Shown here: positions 35,878 to 45,200 of the stretch, piece by piece
Position numbering within the stretch: the first letter of the stretch is position 1
How the letters are laid out: every line of letters begins with the position of its first letter
Assembly: GCA_045542335.1 (NCBI GenBank)
Contig: JAZQKV010000086.1
Coordinates: forward strand, 1 to 64,000
DNA: 64,000 nt
Origin: CAKSUT01 sp045542335
GTDB taxonomy: Bacteria > Bacillota > Clostridia > Oscillospirales > CAG-382
Reading direction: 5' to 3'
Position numbers and translations under genes: made by a program
The notes under the pieces: generated by a model
Database searches by the model: none
Told to the model about the DNA's origin: nothing
Seen by the model: the letters and a program-made list of their open reading frames with translations, nothing else

Positions 35878-35896
35878 TTTGGTTAATTTTACCAAA
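35878..35896. promoter_or_regulatory. Second inverted repeat in the divergent region
   Basis: TTTGGT-N7-ACCAAA, containing GGTTAA as in the neighbouring perfect repeat. Possibly a second half-strength binding site. Confidence 0.4.
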
Positions 35897-35954
35897 GCAC
35901 CCAATCGATTCACAAGTAAAATATATCATATTTTCACAAATTTGTCAAGTACTT

Positions 35955-35973
35955 TTTTGGATTTTTTCCAAAA
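35955..35973. promoter_or_regulatory. Inverted repeat upstream of the regulator promoter
   Basis: TTTTGGA-N5-TCCAAAA, ending five bases before the -35 box. Position and flanking sequence mirror the operator of the SdpR-like gene. Confidence 0.5.
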
Positions 35974-35978
35974 TCCTC

Positions 35979-36007
35979 TTGACAACTTCATTTTGTTGTG
36001 TTATCAT
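35979..36007 (+). promoter_or_regulatory. Sigma-A promoter of the winged-helix regulator gene
   Basis: TTGACA (35979-35984), 17-base spacer, TATCAT (36002-36007), 34 bases before the ATG. Confidence 0.7.
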
Positions 36008-36041
36008 ATAGGCAAACGAAATTAACCTTTTGGAGAACACT

Positions 36042-36953
36042 ATGAAGCATTTTTCTCTGTCAGACTCACTTCCCGTTTTCAAAGCTCTTGCCTGCCAGAC
36101 AAGGCTCGACATATTGCGCATCATAAGCTCACGCCCGTGTACACAGAGGGACATCGCATCTTTGCTCGGTATAAGCCCTGCAATTGTGTCGGAGCATATA
36201 AAACAGCTGTGCGATGCGGGGCTTGTAAAGTTCGAGCCAATCGGCAAAGAACGCAAAAATATGTGCTTTGTCGCGGAAAGCAAATTCTTATTCACTATTG
36301 CGGGAAATTCGGGCACAAATGCAGAATCTTTTTCTTTCAAAAATAGCATTCCTGTCGGAATGTTCTCGGCACACAAGGTCAGTCCGACCTGCGGAATGGT
36401 TGGAAAACTCGATCAGCTTGTTGAAAACGACAACCCCGAAGAATTTCTGTCACCGCTTCGTGCTCAGGCTCAGCTTTTGTGGTTTGCAAAGGGCTTTGTT
36501 GAATACGAAATCCCCGTCAGAATCTCAAACCGCAGTCTTAAAAAAGTATCCTTCACCGCAGAGTTAAGCTCCGAAGCACCTTGCTATAATGAACACTGGC
36601 AATCCGAAATTCACTTTTATCTGTGTGGCACTCACCTTGGCTCATGGCTATGCCCCGGTAACTTTGGTGAGCGTCACGGGAATCTCACTCCGTCTTTCTG
36701 GCGCACAGGACTTGCAAGTCAATATGGAATACTCAAAACCGTGACGATTGATGATACAGGCTGTTATATTGACAGCGAAAAGATTTCCGATGTGACAATT
36801 GACATGATTGATATTTCAAGCGGAAGGTTTTCGCTTCGCTTTTCCTGCGACGAGGACTCAGCTGTCCCCGGAGGTATTACACTTTTTGGCAAGGAATTTG
36901 GTGATCATCCGTACGACATTGAGTTTACGCAGATGTACAATCTGAAAAATTAG
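36042..36953 (+). CDS. ArsR-like winged-helix regulator with large C-terminal beta domain
   Basis: 303 residues from the ATG at 36042 with TGGAG ahead. Residues about 10-85 are a winged helix (LACQTRLDILRIISSRPCTQRDIASLLGISPAIVSEHIKQLCDAGLV). The remaining 200 residues are beta-rich (EIHFYLCGTHLGSWLCPGNFGERHGNLTP, then TPSFWRTGLASQYGILK) and look like a ligand-binding module unusual for ArsR proteins. It resembles a predicted-regulator family often near arabinan genes; this is from memory of the pattern. The gene is followed 70 bases later by GH51 and is divergent from the cytochrome operon, so it may control both. Confidence 0.78.
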   Translation: MKHFSLSDSLPVFKALACQTRLDILRIISSRPCTQRDIASLLGISPAIVSEHIKQLCDAGLVKFEPIGKERKNMCFVAESKFLFTIAGNSGTNAESFSFKNSIPVGMFSAHKVSPTCGMVGKLDQLVENDNPEEFLSPLRAQAQLLWFAKGFVEYEIPVRISNRSLKKVSFTAELSSEAPCYNEHWQSEIHFYLCGTHLGSWLCPGNFGERHGNLTPSFWRTGLASQYGILKTVTIDDTGCYIDSEKISDVTIDMIDISSGRFSLRFSCDEDSAVPGGITLFGKEFGDHPYDIEFTQMYNLKN

Positions 36954-37023
36954 TAAAACACTGCAAGCCTATGGACAGTTTGTCTGCGTGCAAAAAGTAT
37001 TGTTAAATTTATGGAGGGATAAT

Positions 37024-38532
37024 GTGAATTTCAAAACTCAGATAACGGTGAACAAGGACGGAGCAATCGGCAAAATTTCACCGCTTATATACGGCTCTTT
37101 TATTGAGCATACGGGCAGATGCGTTTACGACGGCGTTTATGCGCCGGGTACACCTGCGGCAGATGAGCGTGGTTTTAACACAAATCTTATAAAGGAATGT
37201 AAATCCATGCGGCTTCCCCTTGTACGCTATCCCGGCGGAAGCTTTATATCCACATGGAACTGGGAAGATGCAATAGGTCCGAAGTCCGGGCGAAAAAAGG
37301 TGCTGAATCTCCCATGGGGCGAAATGGAACCGTCGGAATTCGGCATAGGCGAAGCTTATGAATGGGCAAAGGACGTGGGCTGTGAGCTCATGATATGCTT
37401 AAATCTTGCCACGGGCACAATCACGGACGCTCTGCATCTGCTTGAATACTGCAACTTTCCCGGCGGTACATATTACAGCGACCTGCGCCGCTCCCACGGT
37501 TACGAAGAGCCTTTCGGCATAAAGTATTTCAGCATGGGTAACGAGCCTGACGGCTGGTGGCAGATAAATCTTGAAACCGCCGAGCGCTATGCCCACATTT
37601 CCGCTGAATGTGCAAAGGCAATGAAAATGCTTGACCCAAAAATTGAAACAATCTGCTGTACGGGGATTATGGGTGGCGATTGGACAGAGGAAACACTCCG
37701 CTGCGGCTATAAATTCTATGACCACATTTCATGGCACTCATACATTGCCAACAAGGAGAACAATTTTGCGTACTATATGGCAAAAACACGCAAGTACGAA
37801 AGCTCAATCCGGAAGGTATGCAAGCTTGCCGACGACATAGGTGCCGAGCTTGGCTTTGAAAAAAAACTCATGGTTTCAGTAGACGAGTGGAATGTGTGGT
37901 ATCATAGTCTTGACGCAGACAAAAAGCTTGCAAGGTGGCAGCTCGCCCCCCACAGACTCGAGGATATTTACAACATGGAGGATGCGCTTGCGGTTGGCGA
38001 ATATCTCCTTACATTTATGCGTTGCTGTGACAGAGTTTCAATAGGCTGTATGGCACAGCTTGTAAACGTAATCGCACCGTTTTTTACGGACAAGGACGGC
38101 AATGTTCTGCATCAGAGCATATTTTATCCTTACCGTGATGCCTGCGTTTACGGCAGAGGCACGGCGATAAAGCCGGAAATAGTCTGTCCGACCTTTGATG
38201 CTACGGCAGGCGAAAGCGAAATAAAGGGGCTTCCGCTTATTGATTGCATGGTGACCTCCGACGGTGAGGATTGGAGAAGCACGGTATCCGTGTTTATCAT
38301 CAACTTCTCCGAAAATGACAGCACCGATTGCGTCATAACCCTCTCCGACGAAGCACACCTTAAAATCGTCCGTACCGCAGAGCTTTATAACGAAGACATC
38401 AAGGCAGAAAACAGCTTTGAAAATCCAACAAAGGTATCGGAAACTGAGCTTGAATGTACCCTTTCCGGTAATGTGCTTTCCACGGTGTTAAAACCACATT
38501 CGTGGAATATGATAGTTCTCGAAAGGGCATAA
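37024..38532 (+). CDS. abfA: Alpha-L-arabinofuranosidase, GH51
   Basis: 502 residues from the GTG at 37024 behind GGAGGG. No signal peptide, so cytoplasmic as usual for GH51. Seen: ISPLIYGSFIEHTGRCVYDGVY at the N-terminus, RYPGGSFISTWNWEDAIG, the acid/base glutamate in FSMGNEPDGWW (near residue 178) and the nucleophile glutamate in MVSVDEWNVWYHS (near 290), then the C-terminal beta sandwich. It removes terminal arabinofuranose from imported arabinoxylan or arabinan oligosaccharides. Confidence 0.93.
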   Translation: MNFKTQITVNKDGAIGKISPLIYGSFIEHTGRCVYDGVYAPGTPAADERGFNTNLIKECKSMRLPLVRYPGGSFISTWNWEDAIGPKSGRKKVLNLPWGEMEPSEFGIGEAYEWAKDVGCELMICLNLATGTITDALHLLEYCNFPGGTYYSDLRRSHGYEEPFGIKYFSMGNEPDGWWQINLETAERYAHISAECAKAMKMLDPKIETICCTGIMGGDWTEETLRCGYKFYDHISWHSYIANKENNFAYYMAKTRKYESSIRKVCKLADDIGAELGFEKKLMVSVDEWNVWYHSLDADKKLARWQLAPHRLEDIYNMEDALAVGEYLLTFMRCCDRVSIGCMAQLVNVIAPFFTDKDGNVLHQSIFYPYRDACVYGRGTAIKPEIVCPTFDATAGESEIKGLPLIDCMVTSDGEDWRSTVSVFIINFSENDSTDCVITLSDEAHLKIVRTAELYNEDIKAENSFENPTKVSETELECTLSGNVLSTVLKPHSWNMIVLERA

Positions 38533-38545
38533 AAGGAGTTTAGCC

Positions 38546-38860
38546 ATGAATTATACCGGACTAATAACAGGTCTTTTTGCGTTTGTCATAATCGGACTTT
38601 TCCACCCGCTTGTAATCTACGGAGAATACTATTTCGGTGTAAAATGCTGGTGGGGATTTGCCGTTGCGGGAGCTATACTTGCGGTGTCTGCTCTCTTTGT
38701 CAAAAGCTTTATTGCATCCTCTCTGCTCGGAATTACGGGATTCTCCTGCTTTTGGAGTATCCATGAGCTTTTTCAACAGCAAAAGAGAGTTGAAAAGGGG
38801 TGGTTTCCGAAGCGTGACAAGAGTGAAAACGTTTCACAAAGCAAAAACAACGCCCACTAA
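38546..38860 (+). CDS. DUF4491-family small membrane protein
   Basis: 104 residues with three membrane helices (GLITGLFAFVIIGLFHPLVIYG; WWGFAVAGAILAVSALFV; SSLLGITGFSCFWSIHEL). The conserved NYTG..TGLFAFVIIG.FHP start and the IHEL.QQ..RV.KGWFP end mark the family; function unknown. AAGGAG lies ahead of the ATG, 13 bases after the GH51 stop, so it is probably co-transcribed. Confidence 0.8.
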   Translation: MNYTGLITGLFAFVIIGLFHPLVIYGEYYFGVKCWWGFAVAGAILAVSALFVKSFIASSLLGITGFSCFWSIHELFQQQKRVEKGWFPKRDKSENVSQSKNNAH

Positions 38861-38877
38861 AAATAAAGGACGATCTC

Positions 38878-39046
38878 ATGAAAAGACACTTATTTGTCGT
38901 TGCAGGCTTTTTGCTTGCTTTTTCTGCGTATTGTTTTCGCCGTTGTTGCGGTGTCGCATTATTACGCCTTTATCTTTAAAATAAAAACCGTTCCGGGACA
39001 AAAAGCGAAAAACGGCAGTGGCGAAACGAAAGACAAAGAATCCTGA
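38878..39046 (+). pseudogene. Small membrane protein gene with apparent frameshift
   Basis: An ATG at 38878 opens a 33-codon frame (MKRHLFVVAGFLLAFSAYCF...) ending at 38979. The +1 frame, open from 38882 with no start, continues naturally from about 38930 as IVFAVVAVSHYYAFIFKIKTVPG and a hydrophilic tail to 39046. Joined, the two give one membrane segment plus a cytoplasmic tail of about 55 residues. The switch region is T-rich (CTTTTTTGCTTGCTTTTTC), so a real indel, a sequencing error or slippage are all possible. It follows the DUF4491 gene by 17 bases. Confidence 0.5.
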
Positions 39047-39091
39047 AAACGTGCCTTTGACGCACTCGACATCACCTCACCAATACAAAAA

Positions 39092-39126
39092 GACAACCTC
39101 GAATCATTTTACGATCCGAGGTTGTC
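39092..39126 (-). terminator. Rho-independent terminator of the TIM-barrel operon
   Basis: GACAACCTCG (39092-39101) pairs with CGAGGTTGTC (39117-39126); on the minus strand a five-T run follows. It lies 15 bases after the minus-strand stop. Confidence 0.85.
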
Positions 39127-39141
39127 TTATATTTATGTGTC

Positions 39142-39951
39142 TTACATTTCCGAAAGCTTTTTCAATGCCGCATATGCTCTTTCGTAATACTGCTTTGCAG
39201 AGAAACCGTAGTATGTGCCAAGGTCTGCCCTCACACTTGCCTCTATCATAAGCACGCCTTTGTAGTCAACGCTTCTTATATCACGCATGACTCTCTCAAA
39301 GTCTATCGCTCCGTCGAGAGGAAGCATATGGCAATCTCCGTGGATAATCGGCACTTTTGTGTAGCTTGCACCGTAGTTGTCGTGGATATGTGTGCAGCAA
39401 AGCTTGTCTCCGTAAAGAGGAATAAAACGCATACCCGGTGTGCAGATTGACTCATGTCCCGTGTCAAAGCAAAAGCCAATGTTTTCGTTTTTGAATTCCT
39501 CCATAACAAGACCGAGAATTTCTGGATACTCAAGGTTTTCAAAGCAAACCTTTACACCACAGTTTGTGGCAGTATCTATAATACGTTTGAAACGTTCCAG
39601 ACCTATAACGCTTCCCACAGGCTCTGGTGCACCTGCCGTAGGATGCACAATAATATGCTTTATACCGAGCTTTCCCGCTTCTCTTGCACAGTTCATGATA
39701 CGTTCTGTGTATTCATCTCCGGCGCTGCCTTCAAGCCATACGCAGTTGAAGCCTGCAAAAGGTGCGTGAAAGTTGTCTATTTCAATGCCGTATTTTTCGC
39801 AAAGTCTTGCTCTCTCGCAGTTATCATACTTTTCATCCCAACCAAAAAATGTAGCCTCAAAGCCTGCATCTGCAATTGCGGAAATGTTCTGCTCAAGAGT
39901 GAGCTCCTCATTGAAGCCTCCCGAGAGGCATATTCCAAGCTTATTTTTCAT
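39142..39951 (-). CDS. Sugar phosphate isomerase/epimerase (AP endonuclease 2-type TIM barrel), copy 2
   Basis: 269 residues. TIM-barrel metal-site motifs: IDNFHAPFAG, KHIIVHPTAG, CFENLEYPEI (glutamate ligand), GFCFDTGHES, CCTHIHDNYG and MIEAS near the end. The family isomerises or epimerises keto-sugars, inositols or oxidised sugars. It is a paralogue of the gene just upstream (same order of motifs, clearly diverged) and starts 15 bases after its stop. Confidence 0.82.
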   Translation of the reverse strand: MKNKLGICLSGGFNEELTLEQNISAIADAGFEATFFGWDEKYDNCERARLCEKYGIEIDNFHAPFAGFNCVWLEGSAGDEYTERIMNCAREAGKLGIKHIIVHPTAGAPEPVGSVIGLERFKRIIDTATNCGVKVCFENLEYPEILGLVMEEFKNENIGFCFDTGHESICTPGMRFIPLYGDKLCCTHIHDNYGASYTKVPIIHGDCHMLPLDGAIDFERVMRDIRSVDYKGVLMIEASVRADLGTYYGFSAKQYYERAYAALKKLSEM

Positions 39952-39966
39952 CTTTATATACCTCCC

Positions 39967-40785
39967 TTAATTCTTTCCGTCGCAAAGCTCACGAAGTTTG
40001 AGTGCCGATTCATACGCCTTCTTGTAGAATTGCTCGGGAGTATAACCCTTATAGAAATCATAGTCCTTGCGGTTTGCAACCTCAAGCATGAGCGTACCCT
40101 CAAAGCCTGTTGCCTTTATGCCACGGCACACCTCTGAAAAATCAATGTTTCCGTCAAAGGGAATACGGTGGAGATCGTCACGGTAATCCATGTCTTTTGT
40201 GGGGGCAATACCAAGGTTGTCATGTATGTGCGTGCAGAAAAGTCTGTCGCCAAAAAGGGGAAGATACTTAATTCCGGGAGAATAGCAGTGCTCGTGTCCC
40301 ACGTCATAGCAGAATCCCACATTTGGGCTGTCCTTAAACTCGTCCATAACAAGAGCAAGATGTCTTACAAACTCAAGGTTTTCAAACGCAAGCTTAACAC
40401 CAAGCTTTTGTGCCTCATGCACAATCTTTCCGAATCTTACAATTCCGAGATTTGAAACAAGAGGAGCTCTGTTTGTACAGGTGGTGTGTACGACAACATA
40501 TGGAATTCCGTATTCCGCCGCAACCCATACGCAACGTCTCAATCTTTCCGTGTATCTGTCGCCTATCTCCCCCTCGTTCCATATTTCGCTTACAACATCA
40601 AACGGGGAATGAAGTGTCTCGATCTCGATGCCGAGTTCATGTGCCCTGGCGGAAAACGCCTTTGCATCTACGTTGTCGTCCCATAAGTAAAATGTCTTTG
40701 TAAACCCTGCCTCGGCAATAAGCCCCATGTTTTCAAGTGCGCTGTTGCCGAGCAATGCACATGTAATACAGCCTAAATCTCTCAT
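39967..40785 (-). CDS. Sugar phosphate isomerase/epimerase (TIM barrel), copy 1
   Basis: 272 residues from the ATG at 40785, which has AAAGGA at proper spacing; the ATG at 40803 has none. Motifs parallel the neighbour: IETLHSPFD, YVVVHTTCT, AFENLEFVRH, GFCYDVGHEH, CTHIHDNLG and LMLEVANRKD. First gene of the pair, behind a strong promoter and divergent from the sialidase-like gene. The reaction is unknown; two copies suggest successive steps or two substrates. Confidence 0.82.
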   Translation of the reverse strand: MRDLGCITCALLGNSALENMGLIAEAGFTKTFYLWDDNVDAKAFSARAHELGIEIETLHSPFDVVSEIWNEGEIGDRYTERLRRCVWVAAEYGIPYVVVHTTCTNRAPLVSNLGIVRFGKIVHEAQKLGVKLAFENLEFVRHLALVMDEFKDSPNVGFCYDVGHEHCYSPGIKYLPLFGDRLFCTHIHDNLGIAPTKDMDYRDDLHRIPFDGNIDFSEVCRGIKATGFEGTLMLEVANRKDYDFYKGYTPEQFYKKAYESALKLRELCDGKN

Positions 40786-40841
40786 TTTTCCATATCCTTT
40801 CATGCGTGATTTGAAAATTTCATTTTCAACAATGTGCTTAC

Positions 40842-40870
40842 ATTATACACCATGAAATCAGAAAAGTCAA
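40842..40870 (-). promoter_or_regulatory. Sigma-A promoter of the TIM-barrel operon
   Basis: On the minus strand TTGACT (40870-40865), 17-base spacer, TATAAT (40847-40842). Confidence 0.8.
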
Positions 40871-40985
40871 CAGATTTAAAATAAAAACAAAAAAATATCC
40901 CCTCCCATGCCAAAACTCTTTCCGGGGTTAAACGAGGACTATCCGGTCCTTTTAAATGTTTTCAACTGCTTTTCCGTTATTTTTG

Positions 40986-41014
40986 TTGACAAAAGGCTTA
41001 ATGTGTGTTACAAT
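40986..41014 (+). promoter_or_regulatory. Sigma-A promoter of the sialidase-like gene
   Basis: TTGACA (40986-40991), 17-base spacer, TACAAT (41009-41014), 35 bases before the start codon. Confidence 0.78.
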
Positions 41015-41049
41015 GTCAAAAAGTGAATTATATCCGAGAGGTGAAACAA

Positions 41050-42144
41050 ATGAAAAAAATCGGACGCGAAGTTCTTTTTCTTCCTGTAAAACCGGGAAAT
41101 CCCCGAAACGGTGAGGGTGCTTTTTTGCGGCTCAACGACGGAAGAATCATGCATTTCTACACAAAATATGACGGCAACCGTTGGGACGACCACTGCCTTG
41201 CGGATATCGTGGCTATTTTTTCAAATGATGAAGGCGAAACCTGGGGCAATGAAAGGGTGATTGTGTCGAAGGCAGGAAAATATGGGAACAATATGTGTCC
41301 CGCACCTGTCAGAATGGCAAACGGCAACATCGGTCTTGTTTTCTGCAGTCACGACACAATCGACGGATGCATACCGCAATTTATGTATTCCGAAGACGAC
41401 GGAAGCACATGGTCCGAGCCTGTCGTAATCCCCGGGAACACCGAAGAATACTATGTTCTTGAAAATCAGCACACCATTGTGCTTTCCACAGGCAGAGTGC
41501 TTATACCTGCAAACAGGCATGAGTTTGTGACAAAACCCGACGGAACAAAAACCATATCCTACCACGGAAAAATGCTTTTCTTTGCAAGCGACGACAACGG
41601 CAGAACATGGTCTACCCTTTCGGAGGAATACGACATCCCCAACCCCGAAATGAGCGCGACGGGTCTTCAGGAGACCATGGTTTACGAAAGACTCGACGGT
41701 TCACTCCGTGCTTTTTCAAGAACAGATATGCTCTGTCAGTATGAATCCACCTCCACAGACGGAGGAAAAACATGGTCTACTCCAAAGCCTAATAAATTCT
41801 TCTCTTCACCCGATGCCCCCATGCTTATGGGGCGTGCAGGAAACAAGCTTGTGGCTGTTTTCAATCCCATTCCAAAATACACAAGCCGTGGAATCGGTGC
41901 CAACAGCGGACACGCCTCCGACAACTGGGGAAGAACTCCCTTTATAATTGCGGTGAGCGAGGACGACGGAAAGACATTCCCAAGAATATATTACCTGGAA
42001 GATGACCTTACCAACGGATACTGCTATCCTGCGATTTTCGACGGAGGTAACTATATTCTCGTTTCGTACTACCATTCAGACGGTGCCGGTGTTCCGCTTC
42101 AGGCAGAAAAGATGGTAAAAATCGACTATTCCGAGCTTTCATGA
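41050..42144 (+). CDS. Sialidase-family (BNR repeat) protein, predicted cytoplasmic
   Basis: 364 residues from the ATG at 41050 behind GAGAGGTG; the frame is open further upstream but without a ribosome-binding site. At least five Asp-box repeats of six-blade propellers are seen: SNDEGETWG, SEDDGSTWS, SDDNGRTWS, STDGGKTWS and SEDDGKTFP. No signal peptide. The family includes exo-sialidases and other exo-glycosidases. I did not verify the full arginine triad, and neighbours (two isomerases) do not match a sialic acid pathway, so the sugar is open. Confidence 0.8.
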   Translation: MKKIGREVLFLPVKPGNPRNGEGAFLRLNDGRIMHFYTKYDGNRWDDHCLADIVAIFSNDEGETWGNERVIVSKAGKYGNNMCPAPVRMANGNIGLVFCSHDTIDGCIPQFMYSEDDGSTWSEPVVIPGNTEEYYVLENQHTIVLSTGRVLIPANRHEFVTKPDGTKTISYHGKMLFFASDDNGRTWSTLSEEYDIPNPEMSATGLQETMVYERLDGSLRAFSRTDMLCQYESTSTDGGKTWSTPKPNKFFSSPDAPMLMGRAGNKLVAVFNPIPKYTSRGIGANSGHASDNWGRTPFIIAVSEDDGKTFPRIYYLEDDLTNGYCYPAIFDGGNYILVSYYHSDGAGVPLQAEKMVKIDYSELS

Positions 42145-42150
42145 TAGAAC

Positions 42151-42211
42151 GGCATAAAACAACAAGCAGAGCTGAATCCAAAAACTGATTCAGCTCTGCT
42201 AATTTTATGCC
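42151..42211. terminator. Long bidirectional terminator
   Basis: AGCAGAGCTGAATC (42165-42178) pairs perfectly with GATTCAGCTCTGCT (42187-42200), and the outer arms GGCATAAAA (42151-42159) and TTTTATGCC (42203-42211) also match. It lies between two convergent genes. Confidence 0.85.
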
Positions 42212-42215
42212 GTTA

Positions 42216-45200
42216 TTACTTTGTGTAAGAAATAGTCTTTACAGGGTTATAACCATGGGTCTTGTTCTGAATAAAGGTAAGGGACTTTTCACAAGTCATT
42301 GCCTTATAAAGAACTGTAATGCCGGAGGGAGGACAGATGTAGTCGCCAAGACCTGCCGTGATAGTTGTGGGAGCGGTAAGTCTCTTTGCGAAGTTTACTG
42401 TATCATAATAGATGATGCCCTCGTTGTAGGAAGGACGCCAGCCGGCAAGTCTGCCATTGTTTTCGCTTCCCACATCGCAAAGCCACGGAATCTGTATGTC
42501 AAGCTTTGTGACAACATCCTTCATGAGAGATGCAACTGCAGTTGCCTGGAAAGCCCCCATGCTTCCGCCGTAAATCTCAACGTCAACGCCGTTCCAGAGG
42601 TCTGCATATGCGCTCATAAGATAGCGCACGCCCTGACAGTCACGGAGAATCATATTTCTGAAATAGGAGTTTTCGGGGGGATTGTTGTTTGAAAAGCCGA
42701 ATCCGCTGAGCTCTCCTGCCTTGAGGTCGCTGTAATAGGTTGCATCCTGTCCGTTTTCAATACCGTGGGGGTTGATGTACATTGTTATATATCCCGCCGC
42801 AGAATTGATGTAAGCGGTGTCAACGCCATAGCCCTGATACATAACTCTGAGCTTAAGGCTTTTTTCGGTCGCTCCCTGCGGAACGCTCACATAACCCGAT
42901 GTGGGGCGTGAGCCGTCAACGCAAGCAACCTTTACGTCATATACGTCAAAGCCTGTGTGGCTATGACCTTCAACAAGCACGCTTTCTGTTGCAACAGGGT
43001 CAACTGCTTCAAGAAGATCAATCTGTTTTTCCCAGAAGCTGTCAAAATCTGCAGGCTCTGCATAGCTTTGTGTGATGCCGTCAAAGTCTGCACACGCACC
43101 GCCTTCAAAAATGCTGATACCTGTTCCGGAAATGACGTTCTTATCTTCATCGCAGGGATAAACCTTAAGTCTCACATAGCCGGGCACAGAGCAGGATGCC
43201 GCAATTGTTGCCTTGCCATTTGGTGCCTCGATGTAACCTGTTTCGGAAGAACCGTCGTCTGCGGAAAGCTCATACTTAAAGAAAGGTGCGGAAATAATCT
43301 CGCCGTCGCCATAAAGCTCAATTGTGAACAACATAGGCTCACCGACAGCATACTCAAGGGGATTCTTGTCGGTATCACCGAGGAAATAAACCTTTGTAAA
43401 TGTGTCGGCAATTGATTTCTCGGGAATTTCGCTCTCTATTTCCGGCGTATAAATACTGCTTGTGGTCTTTCCAAAATTGGACTTGATGTTTGCAAGATCA
43501 TCAACGCCGATGATTCCGTCTTCGTTGATATCAGCCGCCACACGGAGATTCTTTGAGGAATTTTCGGTAAATCCGCGGAGAATTCTTATAAAGTCGTCAA
43601 TGTCAACAATTCCGTCGCCCTGAAGGTCTGTGTAGCTGCCCTTGATGTCGCCGGGGATAAGCTCGATTGTTCCAAACTCTGCGCCTTCGCTGTCTACCGT
43701 AGCTTCGCCGCAGAACTGGAGATAACCGTTCTTTGTTATGCGGTAATCATATTCGCCCTCGGGAAGCTCAAGTTCAAAGGAAATCTCGTCGCCTGTTGTG
43801 TTTGCGCTTTCAATATACTTTGAAATAACGGGAGTGGTCTTGCCCTTTTCAAACACGCTGAGGATTGCAAGATTGTTTGCATAGGGTTTGCTTTGTGCAT
43901 CTCTTGTGAGAAGAATTGCTCCTGTCGGCGTGTATGTATCAACGGGAATGCCATAAGCTTCAAGCTCCCAGATTGACATACCGTATGTGTCGCCGACACA
44001 GCCTGCTGCAAGAATTTTTAGCCATCTTCCGGTACCACTTATCTCATATGTGTTTATACCATTTTTGGGTCCTTCAAAGGTTCCTATTGTAACAAAATTT
44101 TCTCCGTCAATGGATGTCTGTACATAGAACTTTTCAGGTCTTGCATACTCGAATACTATATTAAGACTGCTAAGCTCATAATAGTCACCCATATCAACGC
44201 AAATCCACGGAGTGTCTATGTCATACACAGGAGAACGATACTGTGAACTCCAACGTGTACTAACATCGCCGTCAACTGCTTTATCTTTAAGGTAGCCGTC
44301 GCTTGTACTCTCGGAGCTTACCGTTACAGTCTTATTAAGTGTAACGTTTTTCGGCTCTATTGCATCACCCCATACATACCACTCGAAAATGGACATACTG
44401 TATTTTGTAGAACAACCAAGTGCCTGAATCTTTACATATCTGCCTGTTGCCTCAAAATCAACGTTCTGACCGTTCTTGACAACTGCATCAACCGTTGCAA
44501 CAGTTTTAAAATCAGTACCGTTGTTGGAAACCTGAATTTCATATGCTGTCGGCATTGCGCTTTCCCACTCAATGCGGCTTCTTACAAGGTCATACTTCTT
44601 GCCAAGGTCAACGCAAATCCAAGGGGTTTCAATATCAAGAGTAGGCTCTCTGTATTCACCGCCCCAACGAGTTTCGAGGTTGCCGTCAACAGCATATTCC
44701 TTTTTCTGTCCATAAGCCGGTGCTTCCGAGCTTACCGTTACGGTCTTGCCCTGTGTAAGGCTTTCGTCAAGAGGTCTTGCCTTTGCATCAAAGGTAAGTG
44801 TGCGGAGTGAGTAAACTTCCTCGCCGTCAAGTGTGTAGCTTGCTCTTACGTTTACCTTTGCATCGTCCTCAACAGAGCCTGTGGGGATATTGAATGTAAA
44901 GGAGTCGGAAACGATATCCTCGCCTGTTGTGCCTGCTTCCTTGAGAGAATATGTTCTTGTTTCTGTGAAAATAACATTTTCACCGTTTGTAACGGTAAGA
45001 GTAACGGGCAGGTCAACGATATCATGATTGTAGTCGTTTACAAGGATGATGGGATATGTGCTGTCGCCCGAAGCGATTGAAAGGTCATATTTTGCAAGAG
45101 TGATGCCGAGAGGAGCAAAGGAACTCTTGAGTCTGTCCTTGATCATGGGACGTATCTGAGGATTGGAAAGGTCGGGCATAAATACGTCGCCTGTCGCACC

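Noticed and set aside
9237..35896. Shared TTTGGT/ACCAAA operator at 9237-9268 and 35878-35896
   Set aside because: Spacing differs (20 versus 7 bases) and flanks do not agree; probably chance in AT-rich DNA.
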